Shown here in pieces: positions 1 to 11,647 of a stretch of DNA of 64,000 bases. Position numbers and translations under genes: made by a program. The notes beneath the pieces were generated by a model. That model was not told the DNA's origin and did no database searches. It worked only from the letters and a program-made list of their open reading frames with translations. The first letter of the stretch is position 1; every line of letters begins with the position of its first letter. Where the stretch lies: NCBI RefSeq assembly GCF_025370935.1, contig NC_133472.1:3090079-3154078 (forward strand), written 5' to 3'. This DNA comes from Choristoneura fumiferana. Taxonomy: Eukaryota; Arthropoda; Insecta; Lepidoptera; Tortricidae.

Positions 1-862
1 ATAACACAAAGCCGACTTTTGACCCGATATTCCGCGGGGATACCTAGGGATAAAATCTTGAAATAAAACCGCTGGGCTTGAGCCATGAAATTTAGTATGT
101 AGGCAGCTGGACCTTTGGAATAACACGTAGGCTACTTTTTATTGCGATATTCCCACGGGATAGGGATAAAATCTTGAAATAATAACCGCTGGGCTTAGAG
201 TCATGAAATTTGGTATGTAGGTAACTGGACATCTGGAATAACACATAGGCTACTTTTTATTCCAATATTCCCACGGGATAGGGATAAAATCTCGAAATAA
301 CAACCGCTGGGCTTATAGGCATGAAATTTGGTATGTAGGTAGCCGGACGTCTGGAATAACACATACGCTACTTTTTATCCCGATATTTCCACGGGATAGT
401 TTTGTAACTAAGGGACCCCATACATCCGTGTATTATTATTATTATTATTTTGTATTTTTTTCTTTAATTGTATACTTACTGTAGTTTTTAAGTATTTTAT
501 TTGTAATTATTTTATTTTGAAAAAAATGACTTTCTGCCAAGCTTCTTGCGGCGCATTCTTCTTGGCAATGATGGTCTTTCCGAAAGCGTTGGTATTTTAA
601 AAACTGACGTGTAAAAGTGCCCATTGCCGCCTATTTACTGAATAAATGATTTGAATTTGAATTTGGATAAGGAAAAATTTTGAAATTTTAGCACTGGGTT
701 TAGAGTCTTGAATTTTGTACAGTTATTCACAACACAACCTCAATGAAGACCACGATATAAATTTTGAAAATTTCCAGGGGAGTTTGGTAAAATCCCGAAA
801 ATTTCAATTGCAACTACCAGACCGAATAGTTTACGCGTGCGAAGCCGCGGGTAAAAGCTAGT
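1..862 (+). mobile_element. Helitron-like non-autonomous element with internal ~118-bp repeats
   Basis: A unit containing AACCGCTGGGCTT recurs at about 67, 184 and 302, giving a spacing of 117-118 bp, so the left part is a short tandem array. The right end reads GCGAAGCCGCGGGTAAAAGCTAGT. A GC-rich segment followed by CTAG and a T is what Helitron 3' ends look like. The interval 450-660 is a second repeat piece, and the same composite occurs inverted at 27722-28480. The left end is cut by the window. The Helitron assignment is inference; that it is an interspersed repeat is seen directly. Confidence 0.6.
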
Positions 863-960
863 AAATAATATACGTGACCTATTTGTATTGTGACAGTTCC
901 GTGTAGGAACACGGCACGCCTGGACTAGAGATGCAATTAAGTGTATGGTCTGAATTCCAG

Positions 961-3900
961 GACCCTCATTCTCGCCTGCATCCGATGTTAGTCCGTCCGC
1001 GCCCCCTGCCGCTGCTCCCGTGCCGAGGGGTGTAGGCCGAGGCTTGCAGCTTTTGCAAAATCTGTGAGTAGATAATCCCCTACTTATATTGCAAATGCGA
1101 AAGATTGCGTGTGCGTTTGTTACTCTTTTACGCTATAACGACTGGAAGTTTGATGAAATTTGGTGGGGTAGGATTCTTGCCGGATTTTTCTCAACAGAGG
1201 TTTTTCCGAATTAGTGCTAGATTTTTTTACATTCATAAGTGCTTGTTATAGCCAAAATCGTTATTGTATAAATAAAGGAAGAAAGTTTTTTTATGGTACT
1301 AACACAATGACATGTAAGAAATTCCAACTCAGAAATTTGTAAAATATCACGTAGGTATTAAACGTCTTAAAATTTCACCTCCAATTCGTTACACTACGAA
1401 ACTCAATTTTTGTATATTTCGTTTAGAATGATATTATATAATAATAAATATCACGGGACAATTCACACGAAGTAAGCTTAGCAAAGCTTGTGCTATGGGA
1501 TAAATATAATTATATAGATTGATACATACTTAAATACATATTAAACACCCAAGACCCGAGAACAAACATTCGTATTTTTCATACAAATATCTGCTCCGAC
1601 ATGGGAATCGAACCCGGGACCTTGAGCTTCGTAGTCAGGTTCTCTAACCACTAGGCCATCTGGTCATCTAAAAGATATCACTTCCTTAATTGCCAGACAC
1701 TTTGTAGTAGGGTTGCAACCCCCTGCCAGAACCAAGTTGCTTGAATAGACGCGTGACAAAATATGCTGAGCGACCAAAAATCTGGCCCATAAATGTATGT
1801 CGTATAATAGGTACTTTTCTGTGAGAAGAGAAGGCCAAATTTTGTGCCGCTGAGTATATTTTGGCAAAGTTACATATATATGATGAGTATATATATGTAA
1901 CTTTGCGATATGACACGACACGAGAATTTTATATATACTCAGCGGCAAAAAATTTGGCCCACCCTTCATACAAAATTACCGATTCTGTATACATTTGAGG
2001 GCCAGATTTTTTGCCGCTCAGTATATTAATCTATATATATTTTAATCTTCTAGAAAAGCTGCACAAGCGGCCGCCCCCAAACCGCCAGTAGCACAGAGCG
2101 GACAGGGCGACGTGGCAGACTTGACTAAAAAAATGGCCGAGAGTACCGTAGCTAGTACTGTGGCTACTACACAGGCAACTTCTGTAGGCAAGAACAAATA
2201 TTTCGTAAGTGTTATTTTACAACAAATATTACATCTGTCTACAAGTTATGCTAAAATCCAGATACAAAAAAAGCCACCTCAATAGATTAAGCAGGTGCAT
2301 GATTTTGTTTGGCTCAGGGTTCTAAATCATGCCTTAAGTAGCCTGTTGGCTAGGTCAATTGTTGGCTCTCAGAGCCGATATTTGACAAAACCATTTTCAC
2401 ATACGACTTCCTGTGTATGTAGGGAACTGAGCGAGCACCCATGAGGCTTACCTTACATGATCACCTGGAGTGTTCAAAGGTACATTAGGTAGGCTGTGTG
2501 AGGTAGCCAAAGTGCTGTGCGAAGAAAAAATCCATCAATGGGAATACTGCGCTGACACAGATTGCATAGATAATTACTAGGTACTTAATAGTCTGACCAA
2601 TTTGACCCTACCTGTGCTGGTTATGTAAGATGTTTGTGTATGGGGAACAAGCTAGCATGAGGCCAGATTTGTATATAGCTGTTCAGGTAGCAAATATGAT
2701 TAATTAAATATTAAAATATTTTTTTCGTGTTTTAGAGGGAAGTAAAGGAGACTCCCCCGGTGGTGATGAAGGGCAATACCGGATCGCCGTGTGACGTCAC
2801 GGCAAACTTCGTACGGTTGAATTTCGAAGAGAACAGCGTTTTCGAATATGAGGTCGTCTTTGACCCCGACCAAGACTATAAGCATCTCCGTTTTAAGCTG
2901 CTTAACGGTTTGTTGTTTACATTAACATACGATATTACCCGTGTGGTAACTATAGTCCAAGTCCTCTCATTCTAAGAGGAGGACTGTGCCTGGACGTTAT
3001 GATAACGGCAGCCGATGATGATGACGTCATCCATGCCGGTGACTGCTTCTACATCCAACCCAGTAGAACACTGATCACATAGTATGCCAATTTTGGCTGT
3101 GAAATACTGCCACACAAAGTGCGCTCTTGAAAATAAAATAAGAGAATATTATGAGTTTAATTTTATATATATAAGGTTCTTTAAGGTTCTTTCACGTCAT
3201 CTGAGGCCTTGTTGTCTAATACATTTGGAATTACAATCGTCTTTACCACATCCTTCTGTCGCACTTCATAAGACGAGGGTAGAAAGAGATGATGAATGCG
3301 ACCGCGAACGTTAGCACTTTAGACAATACATTTTTATGTTTTAATTATATTCTAGAACACAATGCGTTCTTCAAACAAAAAACATTCGACGGGACTACGT
3401 TATACGTTCCACACATGTTGCCGCCGGAAGCTCTCAAATTGGTCTCGACAAATCCTTTTGACGAATCCAAAGTCAATATTACCGTAAGTTGGACACTTTT
3501 AACTATTAATTTATTGTCTCAGTAGTCTATTCGCTTAATTGGGCATATACCAAAACAATAGAGTGGAATAGTCATCTATTTGTCTGAAATATTATTGTTA
3601 ATTAGACTAATGACCACAAACACTACCAAGTAATTAATTGATTCAAGCGTTACTCTGCTGTGGTCTATATATATCTACGAACTAAATACTTTTACCTTAC
3701 TTCCCCGCTAAGAAAAATTGGTTGGTAAAAATATTTAGGACACCAAAGTTTCTAACGCGTATGAGATAAATTGACTAAGCTCCTCTTCGCGGAGCTCCTA
3801 AGCTGCTTAATTTAGGCGCTTAGCGCCTTGACGTAACTTTCATCTATACTAATCCATCAAAAATAAGATCTTTGACGAGAAAAATTCACCTAATACGGTA

Positions 3901-5680
3901 TTTGACTATTTTTTTAATTACTTTATAAATTAAAACTTGACAATGCATGTAATCGAACAGAAAAACAATTTTTCAGATATCTTTAAATATAACAGTTATA
4001 AAGGTTTGAATTTTAAGATAAGACAGAGAAAGACTTACTTGCATGTGACGTCACACGCAAGTAGCGCCATACTTGATGCATAGAGAAAAGTGCTTTAGTC
4101 GCTAAAAAAATCGCTATAAATTCAATTTTCAACCGAATTAATTTTTCTCTTCGCCAAACATTGTCTGTGTATCTATATTTTTATAATAATATAAAGGATA
4201 TGCCAAATTCATGTCAACTTATAGCAACGCGGGCTTCCTACCGGATGGGAGTAGCCTTAGCGGTAGATTACCTTTAAAATAGTTCTGGCGTTTGTTGCGG
4301 GGGGAAATGTGCACACAAGTGCAGTTCCGCACACTTAAATGCAAAAACAAAACTGCCAACCGACGTTAACACGTAAATAATCCAACAATACACTAATAAT
4401 TCGTGTACAGATGACTCCAAACTCACACATTGACAGTAACATCACTAAGTTGTTCATTCGGCGAAAAGTCGGATTTATCGCTTGAGGCTTGACCGATCCG
4501 AAATTTCTACGGATTAGCGGACTCGATGTTGGTAAACGAATCCGACAATAATTTCTGATAAAATGTAGATACTACTTTGTTGTTTAAGGGGCTGTTTCAC
4601 CATCCATTGATTAGCGTTACCCGACGATTAAATGTGATGCCGTCTCCGTCTATTCGGAGAAAACAAATAGAGACGGCATCACACCTAACCGCCAGTTAAC
4701 ACTAATCAATGGATGGTAAAACAGCCCCTAAATGTAATTAAATAGCAATAATACGATAACAATTTACTTACATGTGAAATGTAACACCATCTTTTTGCAA
4801 GCTTGATGTCCGAGATCTCTTTTTACAGCAGAATACTGAGCAATTCGGCATTTTTAGCACTGCAGCGTTCACTCGTGCGACTCGATTCGGTCTAGTTTGA
4901 AATCCGAGCGCGCCTTGTTTTATAAAATTCGTATGCCCAGTTGGGCTCGTACTGTGACAGAGGGGAACGCGGCGAATGGCTACTCCCTTCCGTAGAAAGC
5001 CCGCGTTGCTCTAAGGTTGTCAAACACCGTATTACTGTCATTATAGATTTGGTGGTTATTTGTTACATTTCATCTTATTACGATTTCAAGTCGATCTTTT
5101 GCCAGTGCATTGGATCGGTAAGTATTATCAAATAAATAGCCAAATTTTGGCTTTCCTAATTCCAGATAATATTCCGCCGTACGCGCCGACTCAGCGAAAT
5201 GATACACCTCTATAACGTGCTGTTCAAGCAAATAATGAAGGATTTGCAATTAGTTCGCTTTGGACGGCAGCACTTCAATGAACACGCAGCCGTGCAGATA
5301 CCGCAGCACAAGCTTGAAGTGTGGCCAGGGTATGTTCCGTCTACAAGTTTACACTTCTATAAATGTGGAAGATTCAGAATCGCCCAGTATCAGTCATCCA
5401 ATTTTGTGAAAACTGCAGTACACTTTACCAATACAGAAAGGCTATTGTCTAATTCTATTGGCATTCATACTTAATTTGCAGGTACGTCACAGCGGTAGAC
5501 GAATACGAAGGCGGTCTAATGTTGACTTTGGACTCGACCAGCCGCGTGCTCCGTACAACAATCAGTTCTCGAATTTATAAAGGAAACTGTCCAAACACAA
5601 GGCGCCAAATGGAAGCAGGCTATGACGGAGCTGCTCGTTGGATGCTCTGTCATGACCACTTATAACAAAAAGTTGTTTCG
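961..5680 (+). CDS. Ago3: Ago3-like PIWI-clade Argonaute, N-terminal exons only (partial, one frameshift)
   Basis: Six consecutive exons with good GT-AG borders: 961-1063, 2054-2204, 2736-2907, 3356-3483, 5166-5329 and 5482-5680, about 305 codons. Phases join correctly (2, 0, 1, 0, 2). The peptide starts with a GRG-containing, Ala/Pro-rich tail. It continues into PIWI N/L1-domain landmarks: FEYEVVFDPD, KTFDGTTLYVP, LYNVLFKQIM, IPQHKLEVWPGY, VTAVDEYEGGLML and MTTYNKKLF. Family knowledge: PIWI proteins bind piRNAs and silence transposons; Ago3 acts in the ping-pong cycle. FDGTTLYVP and the WPGYVTAVDEYEGG stretch favour Ago3 over Siwi. Exon 6 changes frame near 5557: the first half reads through RVLRT, the second half only in the +1 frame. 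The initiator exon and every exon for PAZ, MID and PIWI domains are absent, so the gene is either truncated or continues elsewhere in the true genome. Confidence 0.72.
1442..1670 (-). mobile_element. tRNA-headed SINE (family 1), reverse copy
   Basis: Reading the minus strand gives a tRNA-like head with an A box (TGGCCTAGTGGTTAGAG) and a B box (GGTTCGATTCCC). It is followed by a body ending in a CCCGTGATATTTATT-like tail. The same element occurs forward at 15140-15420 and 52028-52290. It lies in the Ago3-like intron 1. Confidence 0.75.
1845..1950. repeat. Inverted repeat with AT-rich hairpin core
   Basis: TGCCGCTGAGTATAT on the left pairs with ATATACTCAGCGGCA on the right. Inside is a second hairpin made of CAAAGTTACATATATAT and its complement. 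It looks like a small palindromic element; short ORFs here are its shadows. Confidence 0.5.
3893..4207. mobile_element. MITE with ATACGGTATTTGAC inverted ends (right end eroded)
   Basis: This copy starts with ATACGGTATTTGACTA and shares its whole body, including a TGTGACGTCACAC core, with the copies at 7574-7931 and 55834-56191. Those two end in the reverse complement of the start. The right terminus is lost here. It lies in the intron between Ago3-like exons 4 and 5. Confidence 0.6.
4588..4728. mobile_element. Palindromic MITE (GGGGCTGTTT family)
   Basis: Near-perfect 141-bp palindrome: GGGGCTGTTTCACCATCCAT at the left, its complement at the right, and arms containing GATGCCGTCTC and GAGACGGCATC. 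A second copy is at 12094-12238. Both lie next to TTTAA. Confidence 0.75.
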
Positions 5681-5879
5681 GTATGTTATGCTGTTGTATG
5701 ACATTGCATTCTACCAATCGGTAGGCGAAGATTTGAGAGTAATGGGGCCATTAGGGACAGATATATAATAACACTAACAATGGGGTGCTGATCTGGGCCG
5801 TTAGGGTCTCACACCAACACTCAATACATCCAACACTCAAATGTAACAAAAGTCGCGTATTTTGAATGTCGCAATTCAT

Positions 5880-6175
5880 GGTAACCTAGTGGTTTCACCT
5901 ACGGCCTAGCAAGCAGATAGGGTTTGAGTTCGAGCTCTTTGCTTGCAACTTAAGTTCTTTCGGACATCTCATGTGTGAAATTATATTTACAATTTCCCAT
6001 GAGCGAAATTATTGAAAAACATTGTCAGTTTGCACAGGCCTGGAAGAAATGTTGTGAACCTACGGACCCATCCTCTCATTCAGAAAGGACGCCTGTACTC
6101 TGCTGTGAGATGACGTATGAAGAGACGTTGATAAATTTTAATATCCGCCCATTGCCTTTTCAAATTCAATTATGA
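5880..6175 (+). mobile_element. Degenerate tRNA-headed SINE (family 2)
   Basis: A degraded tRNA-like head (CCTAGTGGTTTCACCTACGG followed by a GGTTTGAGTTCGAG B-box remnant) is followed by a body related to the better copy at 38747-39052. It separates the last Ago3-like exon from the DIRS-like element. Confidence 0.45.
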
Positions 6176-6249
6176 AACTTCTTTTTAGACATTTTTGTAA
6201 TAACTATGAGCAAAATTAAATTAAAAGTTTAAACCGGATTAAATATGGT

Positions 6250-6613
6250 ATAATTAGTGATTAAACGAACTTACCTGTAAGTGAAGTTCGATCACAATTA
6301 TATGATCGACTTCCTTCGAAGCAATTAGGTTTACAATTTGTAGCTGGTATCCCACGCTATAGCCTTGCACGGACATTTAAAAGGAAGGGTAAATAAAACT
6401 ATTGATCTGGCAACACTATCCATCGTCTTGTCCGGTCTGCTGCCATATTTCTCTCATTCTGTATGGAGTGCTGAATTATTATTATTTATTTTTTGGGCAT
6501 TGGGTTTTTTATACTATAATAGGGAGGGTTATTAGTAATTGCTTCGAAGGAAGTCGATCATATAATTGTGATCGAACTTCACTTACAGGTAAGTTCGTTT
6601 AATCACTAATTAT
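6250..6613. repeat. Palindrome spanning the ITR edge and internal complementary region
   Basis: 6250-6325 and 6538-6613 are near-exact reverse complements (76 nt each, starting ATAATTAGTGATTAAACG). A further copy of the ITR outer sequence follows at about 6614-6655. In DIRS elements the internal complementary region matches the outer edges of both ITRs and guides circle formation; this arrangement fits that role. Confidence 0.65.
6306..6461 (+). repeat. DIRS-like element inverted terminal repeat (distal copy)
   Basis: Reverse complement of 11207-11362. The only obvious block difference is near the outer end, where CGAAG here faces CTTCG in the other copy, that is, a locally inverted 4-5 nt segment. 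Confidence 0.8.
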
Positions 6614-6832
6614 ATTTCTCGACTTCCTTCTTCGCAATTAGGTTTACAATTTGTAGGATGTTCAGAGTTTTAATTAGAATGCAATTACAATAACAAAATA
6701 AATAGAAGCATAATCAGTTTAGATTACTTTTATTCGTGCTTGTTCTACATTATATGATTCTTTCAATATAAAAAGGGAGAATATATATATATATATATAT
6801 ATAATCATGGTTATGACATATTAAGTTAGGAC

Positions 6833-7307
6833 TTAATTATTACATGAAAGAATAATTCTAGCGAACTGGTTCGGATCATCTACTATCTCTTTATTATAAA
6901 ACTTGGCGAAAACTGACGAAACCTCACTCCAGCCGGCAGTTTTCTTAATGGTCTCAATATTGACCCCGAGTTTGTTGGCAGTGGAAGTGGCCGCGTGGCG
7001 AGCGCTGTGCGCGCTGAACACGCTTGCTGCTTTGAAGGGTTTCTTTTACCCAGTGGCTCAAGCGTTGACAAGAAATTTTTGATAATGGAGACTGGCAACT
7101 AATGAAAATAAAGTTTTGGTTTGTTTGTCTTAATTGTTTTTTCCATTTAACGTAACACACTAGGCTTCTGGCTGGGCAAATCTCAGGCCATTCATCAAAG
7201 AAAGGGAGTTTGAGCACAGGTTGTAAAGAATTAACGTTTGACGTTTTTATGAAATCTGGGATTTTTATAATAATCTCCTCACTACCATATACATGTACGT
7301 TATTCAA
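6833..7307 (-). pseudogene. Tyrosine recombinase of the DIRS-like element (frameshifted)
   Basis: Two overlapping frames, 7307-6954 and 7021-6833, together give a recombinase C-terminal half. Visible are an HWVKETL stretch, the HxxR box in FSAHSARHAATS, a KTAGW stretch, and the FAKFYNKE segment with the probable nucleophilic Tyr. This pattern is typical of DIRS-type recombinases. A frame change at about 7020 separates the upstream part from the HxxR box, so the protein cannot be made intact. Confidence 0.75.
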
Positions 7308-7573
7308 CTTTATTAACTAATGGGTTTGAACCCTGTGAGCAGTTACCAATGCCAACAAAGTAACAGTTTTTCTTGTGAGATTTAACAAATCTAGACTGTC
7401 GTTTGGCCATTTTTGTGCTAAATAGGTTAGAACCACATTGGGGTTCCATGTTATACTATAGGTACTTTGGAGCCGTGGTTCTTAGTCTATACACGCCCTT
7501 CATGAACCGTTGTATTTTAGGGTCGTTTACAGTAGAACCAAAAATAAGTGCTTTTGCAGATTTATAAGAATTA

Positions 7574-7931
7574 ATACGGTATTTGACTATTTTGTATATG
7601 TTTTATAAATTAAAACTACACAATGCCTGTTATCAAATAGAAAAACAATTTTTAAGCTACCTTTACAAATAACAAAGTTATAAAGGTTTGAAATTCAAGA
7701 TTAGACAGAGAAAGACATACTGGCATGTGACGTCACACGCCAGTACCGCCATACCTGCTGCATAGAGAAAAGCGTTTGAGAAAGAGACAGGTATATAGAT
7801 TTTTCAAAAATTCACTATAAATCCAATTTTCAACAGATTTAAATTTTCTCTTCGCTAAACACTATCTGTTTATCTATATTTTCATAATAATATTAAGATA
7901 TGGCAAAATCAGGAGTTGTCAAATACCGTAT
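7574..7931. mobile_element. MITE with ATACGGTATTTGAC inverted ends, nested in the DIRS-like element
   Basis: Complete 358-bp copy beginning ATACGGTATTTGACTATTT and ending GTCAAATACCGTAT. It is inserted between the recombinase and RNase H regions, so it is younger than the retrotransposon copy. It contains TGTGACGTCACAC. Confidence 0.75.
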
Positions 7932-8199
7932 TGTATCATATTTTGCACCTTTATCGAAGGTTATGGTTATGGTTAAAAATCTATAATCGTAACGACTGAT
8001 GAACTGAAATAATCACACTTGTTCTTATTGCAAATTTCTATCCATGATCGAATGCAAACATCGTACTGCTTGCTTATATATGTGTTCTCTAAAAGCGATG
8101 CAAAAACGATATCTACGGACCTAGATGACATTGTTTTAATAGCGCTTGCCGGATAATATGACGGCAACCAGGACAAGTCTTGTGTAGACTGTGGGCTGA

Positions 8200-10267
8200 T
8201 CAGAAAGGAGGTGACAAAACATTTATATTGGGCCCGAAATGTAGGAATTCAGAAATCGACAACTTTTTAAGCAAAGGGAACCAAGGTTGTGTGGGCCAGT
8301 ATGGCACGACTACTATACCTTCGGCTTCATCGGATATAATTTTTTGTAACATTTTTAATATTACTGAAAATGGTGGAAAGGCGTAAAAGAACATTTTTGA
8401 CCACGAAATTATAAACGCATCAACAACGCATGCGTCAGGATCGTTCTTCCACGAAATATATACGGTACACTTTGTATTTGCTCGACTAGCAAATAAGTCG
8501 ATATCCGCTTTGCCGAAGTGATTGAAAATTTTTTGGTACGTAATGTCACTTAACTCCCATTCAGTGTCAGTAAACTTTTTTCGCGATAGAATATCAGCTT
8601 CGTAATTTTCTTTGGTATTTATATAAGAGGCAAAAACCGTTATTTTTCGCCTTTCGCACCAGTCCCATATTTCGCGAGATATATTATTGAAATGTTGATA
8701 CTTTATACTGCCCATTCTGTTAATACATGATACTTATTGCCGTAATATTATCAATTCTCAGCAAGATTTCGCAATCGCACATTTTTTCGGCAAATATTTT
8801 TAATGCGAAAAAAGCTGCTTTTAGCACTAGTACATTAATAAGTAAATTTACTTCATCTTGTTTCCAAAAAACCCGAGGCTTCTTCTCCATTGCAGAAGGC
8901 GCCCCAACCGCTCCCAGATGCATCGGAAAATATTTCTTTCTTGAAATCATTAAACCGAAATGGATTGTAACTATTAATGATTTTATCTAACCACCAAATT
9001 AAGTCACTCTTTAAATTTTTTGGAATAAAATTGTTTTGGTCAAAATCATCATTATTCAATAGACATAGATATTTATAGCGTTCTAACTGCTTTGAGGTTA
9101 GAAGGCCGATAAATCTTGACAACTCTCGTAACTTACATTGTGTAATAAGACCTGATTTTTTTTTTTTTTTTTTTGCATCCGGTAATTTTAACACCATCTC
9201 CTTTGAGTTAAATAAAAAAAACTAAGAATTTGCATTTGTACTAGGCGAAAAACAAAACTTTTTTCATACTTAATTAGGAAACCGAGATGTAGTAACAGGT
9301 GTTTTGTTTTTTAAGACATTTTGTTTACATTCTTCATAAGATTAAGTAAATTACGGATATCATGTCGTGATGTCGTAAATATTCTATTACAGGTTTTAAA
9401 AGTTTAGTAAATACGAACGGAGCAGTTAAATTCATATAGTGTGTCGTTATATTTAAATCTGAGATACTTTTTGTGGGTGGAATGAACTGGCACTAGGAAA
9501 TAAGCATCTTTCATATCTATAGACGCCATGTAACAATGTTTAGTTATAAGTTTAGAGGTTGTCCTATAGTCCTCCATTTTGAAATGACAAGTTTTTATGT
9601 GTTTATTTAAGCGGTTCAGGTTCAAAATAAACCATTTATCGCCATTAGGCTTGGGTACAAGAAAAATACTTGAAAGGAATTCGTCTTTAGTGTGAGAACA
9701 TTCTGATATGGCATTAATTTTAAGCAAAGACTGTATAATGGTACAAAAATCGTCATGTTCTTGTTTGGATTTAGGGTCCACAACTGGCTTACTGTAACCA
9801 ACGGGGGTAGTCACAAAGGGAATCTTGTAACCTTGTATCCAGGATAGAATAACAGGATCGTCAGTTACGAGCCGCCAGTTGTCAAGAAAATTCTTGAGAC
9901 GAGCGCAGTATCGTACCTCTGGTTCTAGCGCCGCGTGCTCCGGGGCCTCCGGGGCGGCGACCGCTCCGACTTGTCCCGCTGTTGAAAGCTCGCCCTCGTC
10001 GCCGGACGAGATCTCGGAAAATCCTGCTTGTTGTTGGTTTTGTCGGTTTTTATTTTTGTTAAAATTATTTTTATTAATAATTACTTCTATCGCCTGAGAG
10101 AGGGCAGCTAATGCGATGCAAATTTGATGTTGTTTTGCGAACAAAGAAGCATCTCGCTTGACCATAGCATCTGACAGAGCCGCCTTCACCTCGGGGTTTA
10201 GGACTGGTGCGAGCAAAAGGTCACAGTTAATGGGGATTAAGTATTCCTTCATTAATTTATCTTTCAC
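8200..10267 (-). pseudogene. Gag/RT/RNase H polyprotein of the DIRS-like element (several breaks)
   Basis: 10267-9404 carries the end of gag and the start of RT, with SSIFLVPKPNG, WFILNLNRLN and YMASIDMKDAYFLVPVH, the conserved first RT blocks. After FNC the sequence jumps to APFVFTKLLKPV in another frame, so a short segment is deleted. Where YxDD is expected, the reading gives VIYLIL followed by a stop, so the catalytic motif is lost. RNase H pieces follow in shifted frames: EIFSDASGSGWGAF (around 8910), LLRIDNITAISIMY, and ASYINTKENYEADILSR in the 8715-8200 frame. That frame continues with the DLFASRANTKC and YAFPPFSVILK stretches common in DIRS-type polyproteins. A run of T at about 9157-9174 may be a slippage site. 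Confidence 0.8.
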
Positions 10268-10704
10268 TTCCTTAGGAAGGCCTTTAGCTAATATTTCTTG
10301 CCACCTCGATGCTATATCTTTACGAATCGCTTTCCCTTAAACGTTCTCGGCCACGGGTGCGTCGCCGAGTAACGTAAGTACCTCACCATCTAACTCGGGG
10401 TCAGCCTCCGAGTTCGAGGCAACCGGGGGTTGCTAGTGGTGCCGAAGCGCCCGCGGAGGTCGTGGCCGTGGCCGCGCTGTGCTCGGCACGCGAAGGCGCG
10501 GCCGCGGGCGCGAGGGGCGGTCGTCTTCGTCACTCCAAACCGCGGACGGGGCTCGCTGGGCGGCCGTTGACGCAACCGTTGCGGGAGAGTGGTCGCGGCG
10601 TGTCGAATGAGTTAAAACTTGTTCAGGAAACGCCAATGAATGTTCTTCTTACTAGGTAAGTCTCGTTTTTGCTAGGCCCCAGCTGGGCAAAGCGATTTTG
10701 TGGT

Positions 10705-11118
10705 TTATGACAGAGACAATCCATATTGATTGCTCGCATCATACGAGAACATTCGCGACTTGGGAAATTTTTGTGACAGTATCGACCCCATACGGGAAGC
10801 ACGCATCACATTTCCGAGTCGTTTCAGCAACTTGTACGGTAGTGATAGACGACGCAGGCGCACAGGATACCTTAAGTAATTTTTATCTAACCAGGATACA
10901 ACAATATATTGTGGATAGGTCAAATAATTACCTTGAAAATCTTCTTCCGATGATGACGACGACGACCAATCCGACGAAGATGATGAATTGGTGCAAATAC
11001 GTCTTCTCTTATTCAGTTTTGCTTCCAATTTTCTTATTTTTGCTTTTATTGCCCTATTTGAATCACTTTTTCGTTTTCTATTCGCCATTTCGTTGGCGAG
11101 ATCGAAAATTAAGAACAA
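10705..11118 (-). CDS. Gag-like ORF1 of the DIRS-like element
   Basis: 137 codons, opening with a strongly basic segment (ANRKRKSDSNRAIKAKIRK) and then a serine/glutamate-rich stretch before LSLPYKLLKRLGNVMRASRM. Basic, low-complexity N-termini are usual for DIRS gag. It lies just inside the proximal ITR, as expected for ORF1. No zinc knuckle is seen. 10268-10704 continues gag in broken, GC-rich frames. Confidence 0.55.
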   Translation of the reverse strand: MFLIFDLANEMANRKRKSDSNRAIKAKIRKLEAKLNKRRRICTNSSSSSDWSSSSSSEEDFQGNYLTYPQYIVVSWLDKNYLRYPVRLRRLSLPYKLLKRLGNVMRASRMGSILSQKFPKSRMFSYDASNQYGLSLS

Positions 11119-11206
11119 TATTTAAAATATGAAGGTAGTAAAATATGAAGGTAGGTAAAATATGAAGAAACTACCTTACACGTGCGAAGGCTGCAGCACG
11201 GAAAAA

Positions 11207-11362
11207 CAGAATGAGAGAAATATGGCAGCAGACCGGACAAGACGATGGATAGTGTTGCCAGATCAATAGTTTTATTTACCCTTCCTTTTAAATGTCCGTG
11301 CAAGGCTATAGCGTGGGATACCAGCTACAAATTGTAAACCTAATTGCGAAGAAGGAAGTCGA
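11207..11362 (-). repeat. DIRS-like element inverted terminal repeat (proximal copy)
   Basis: Reverse complement of 6306-6461 over 156 nt, from TCGACTTCCTTC to CTCTCATTCTG when read on the minus strand. Confidence 0.8.
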
Positions 11363-11647
11363 GAAATATAATTAGAAATTATTAATACAGCCTAATGAAA
11401 GAAGAAAGAAATAAATAATTTATTTATAACAGCAGTGATACATTACACAGGTTAGAAAAAATAATATATTAAAAAACTGGAACTTTTTTTTTTACTTACA
11501 AATAGGCTATTCTACAAGGTTCTTTAAGGGATTTTCGGTTATGAAGTTACATCCCGAATAATGGCTGACCGGTGTGTTTTTGTTTGGCGGCAGGGAGTCA
11601 GGCGGCAGGTAAGGCCGTGCGTCCTATCATGCCATCGCATCCTGGTG

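Larger units (their letters stand above)
6306..11362 (-). mobile_element. DIRS-like tyrosine-recombinase retrotransposon, near full length but decayed
   Basis: 156-bp inverted terminal repeats at 6306-6461 and 11207-11362 are reverse complements of each other. The minus strand between them carries, in order, a basic/serine-rich gag-like ORF (11118-10705), gag/RT (10267-9404), RT/RNase H remnants (9197-8200) and a tyrosine recombinase (7307-6833). Next comes a complementary region at 6538-6655 before the distal ITR. This order (gag, RT, RH, YR, internal complementary region) is diagnostic of DIRS-type elements, which integrate by recombinase rather than by a DDE integrase. Frames are broken in several places and a MITE (7574-7931) sits between RNase H and YR, so the copy is non-autonomous. 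Confidence 0.82.

Noticed and set aside
10390..10660. Overlapping GC-rich ORFs on both strands
   Set aside because: They fall inside the gag region of the DIRS-like element and show Arg/Pro-rich shadow composition; no independent gene is supported.
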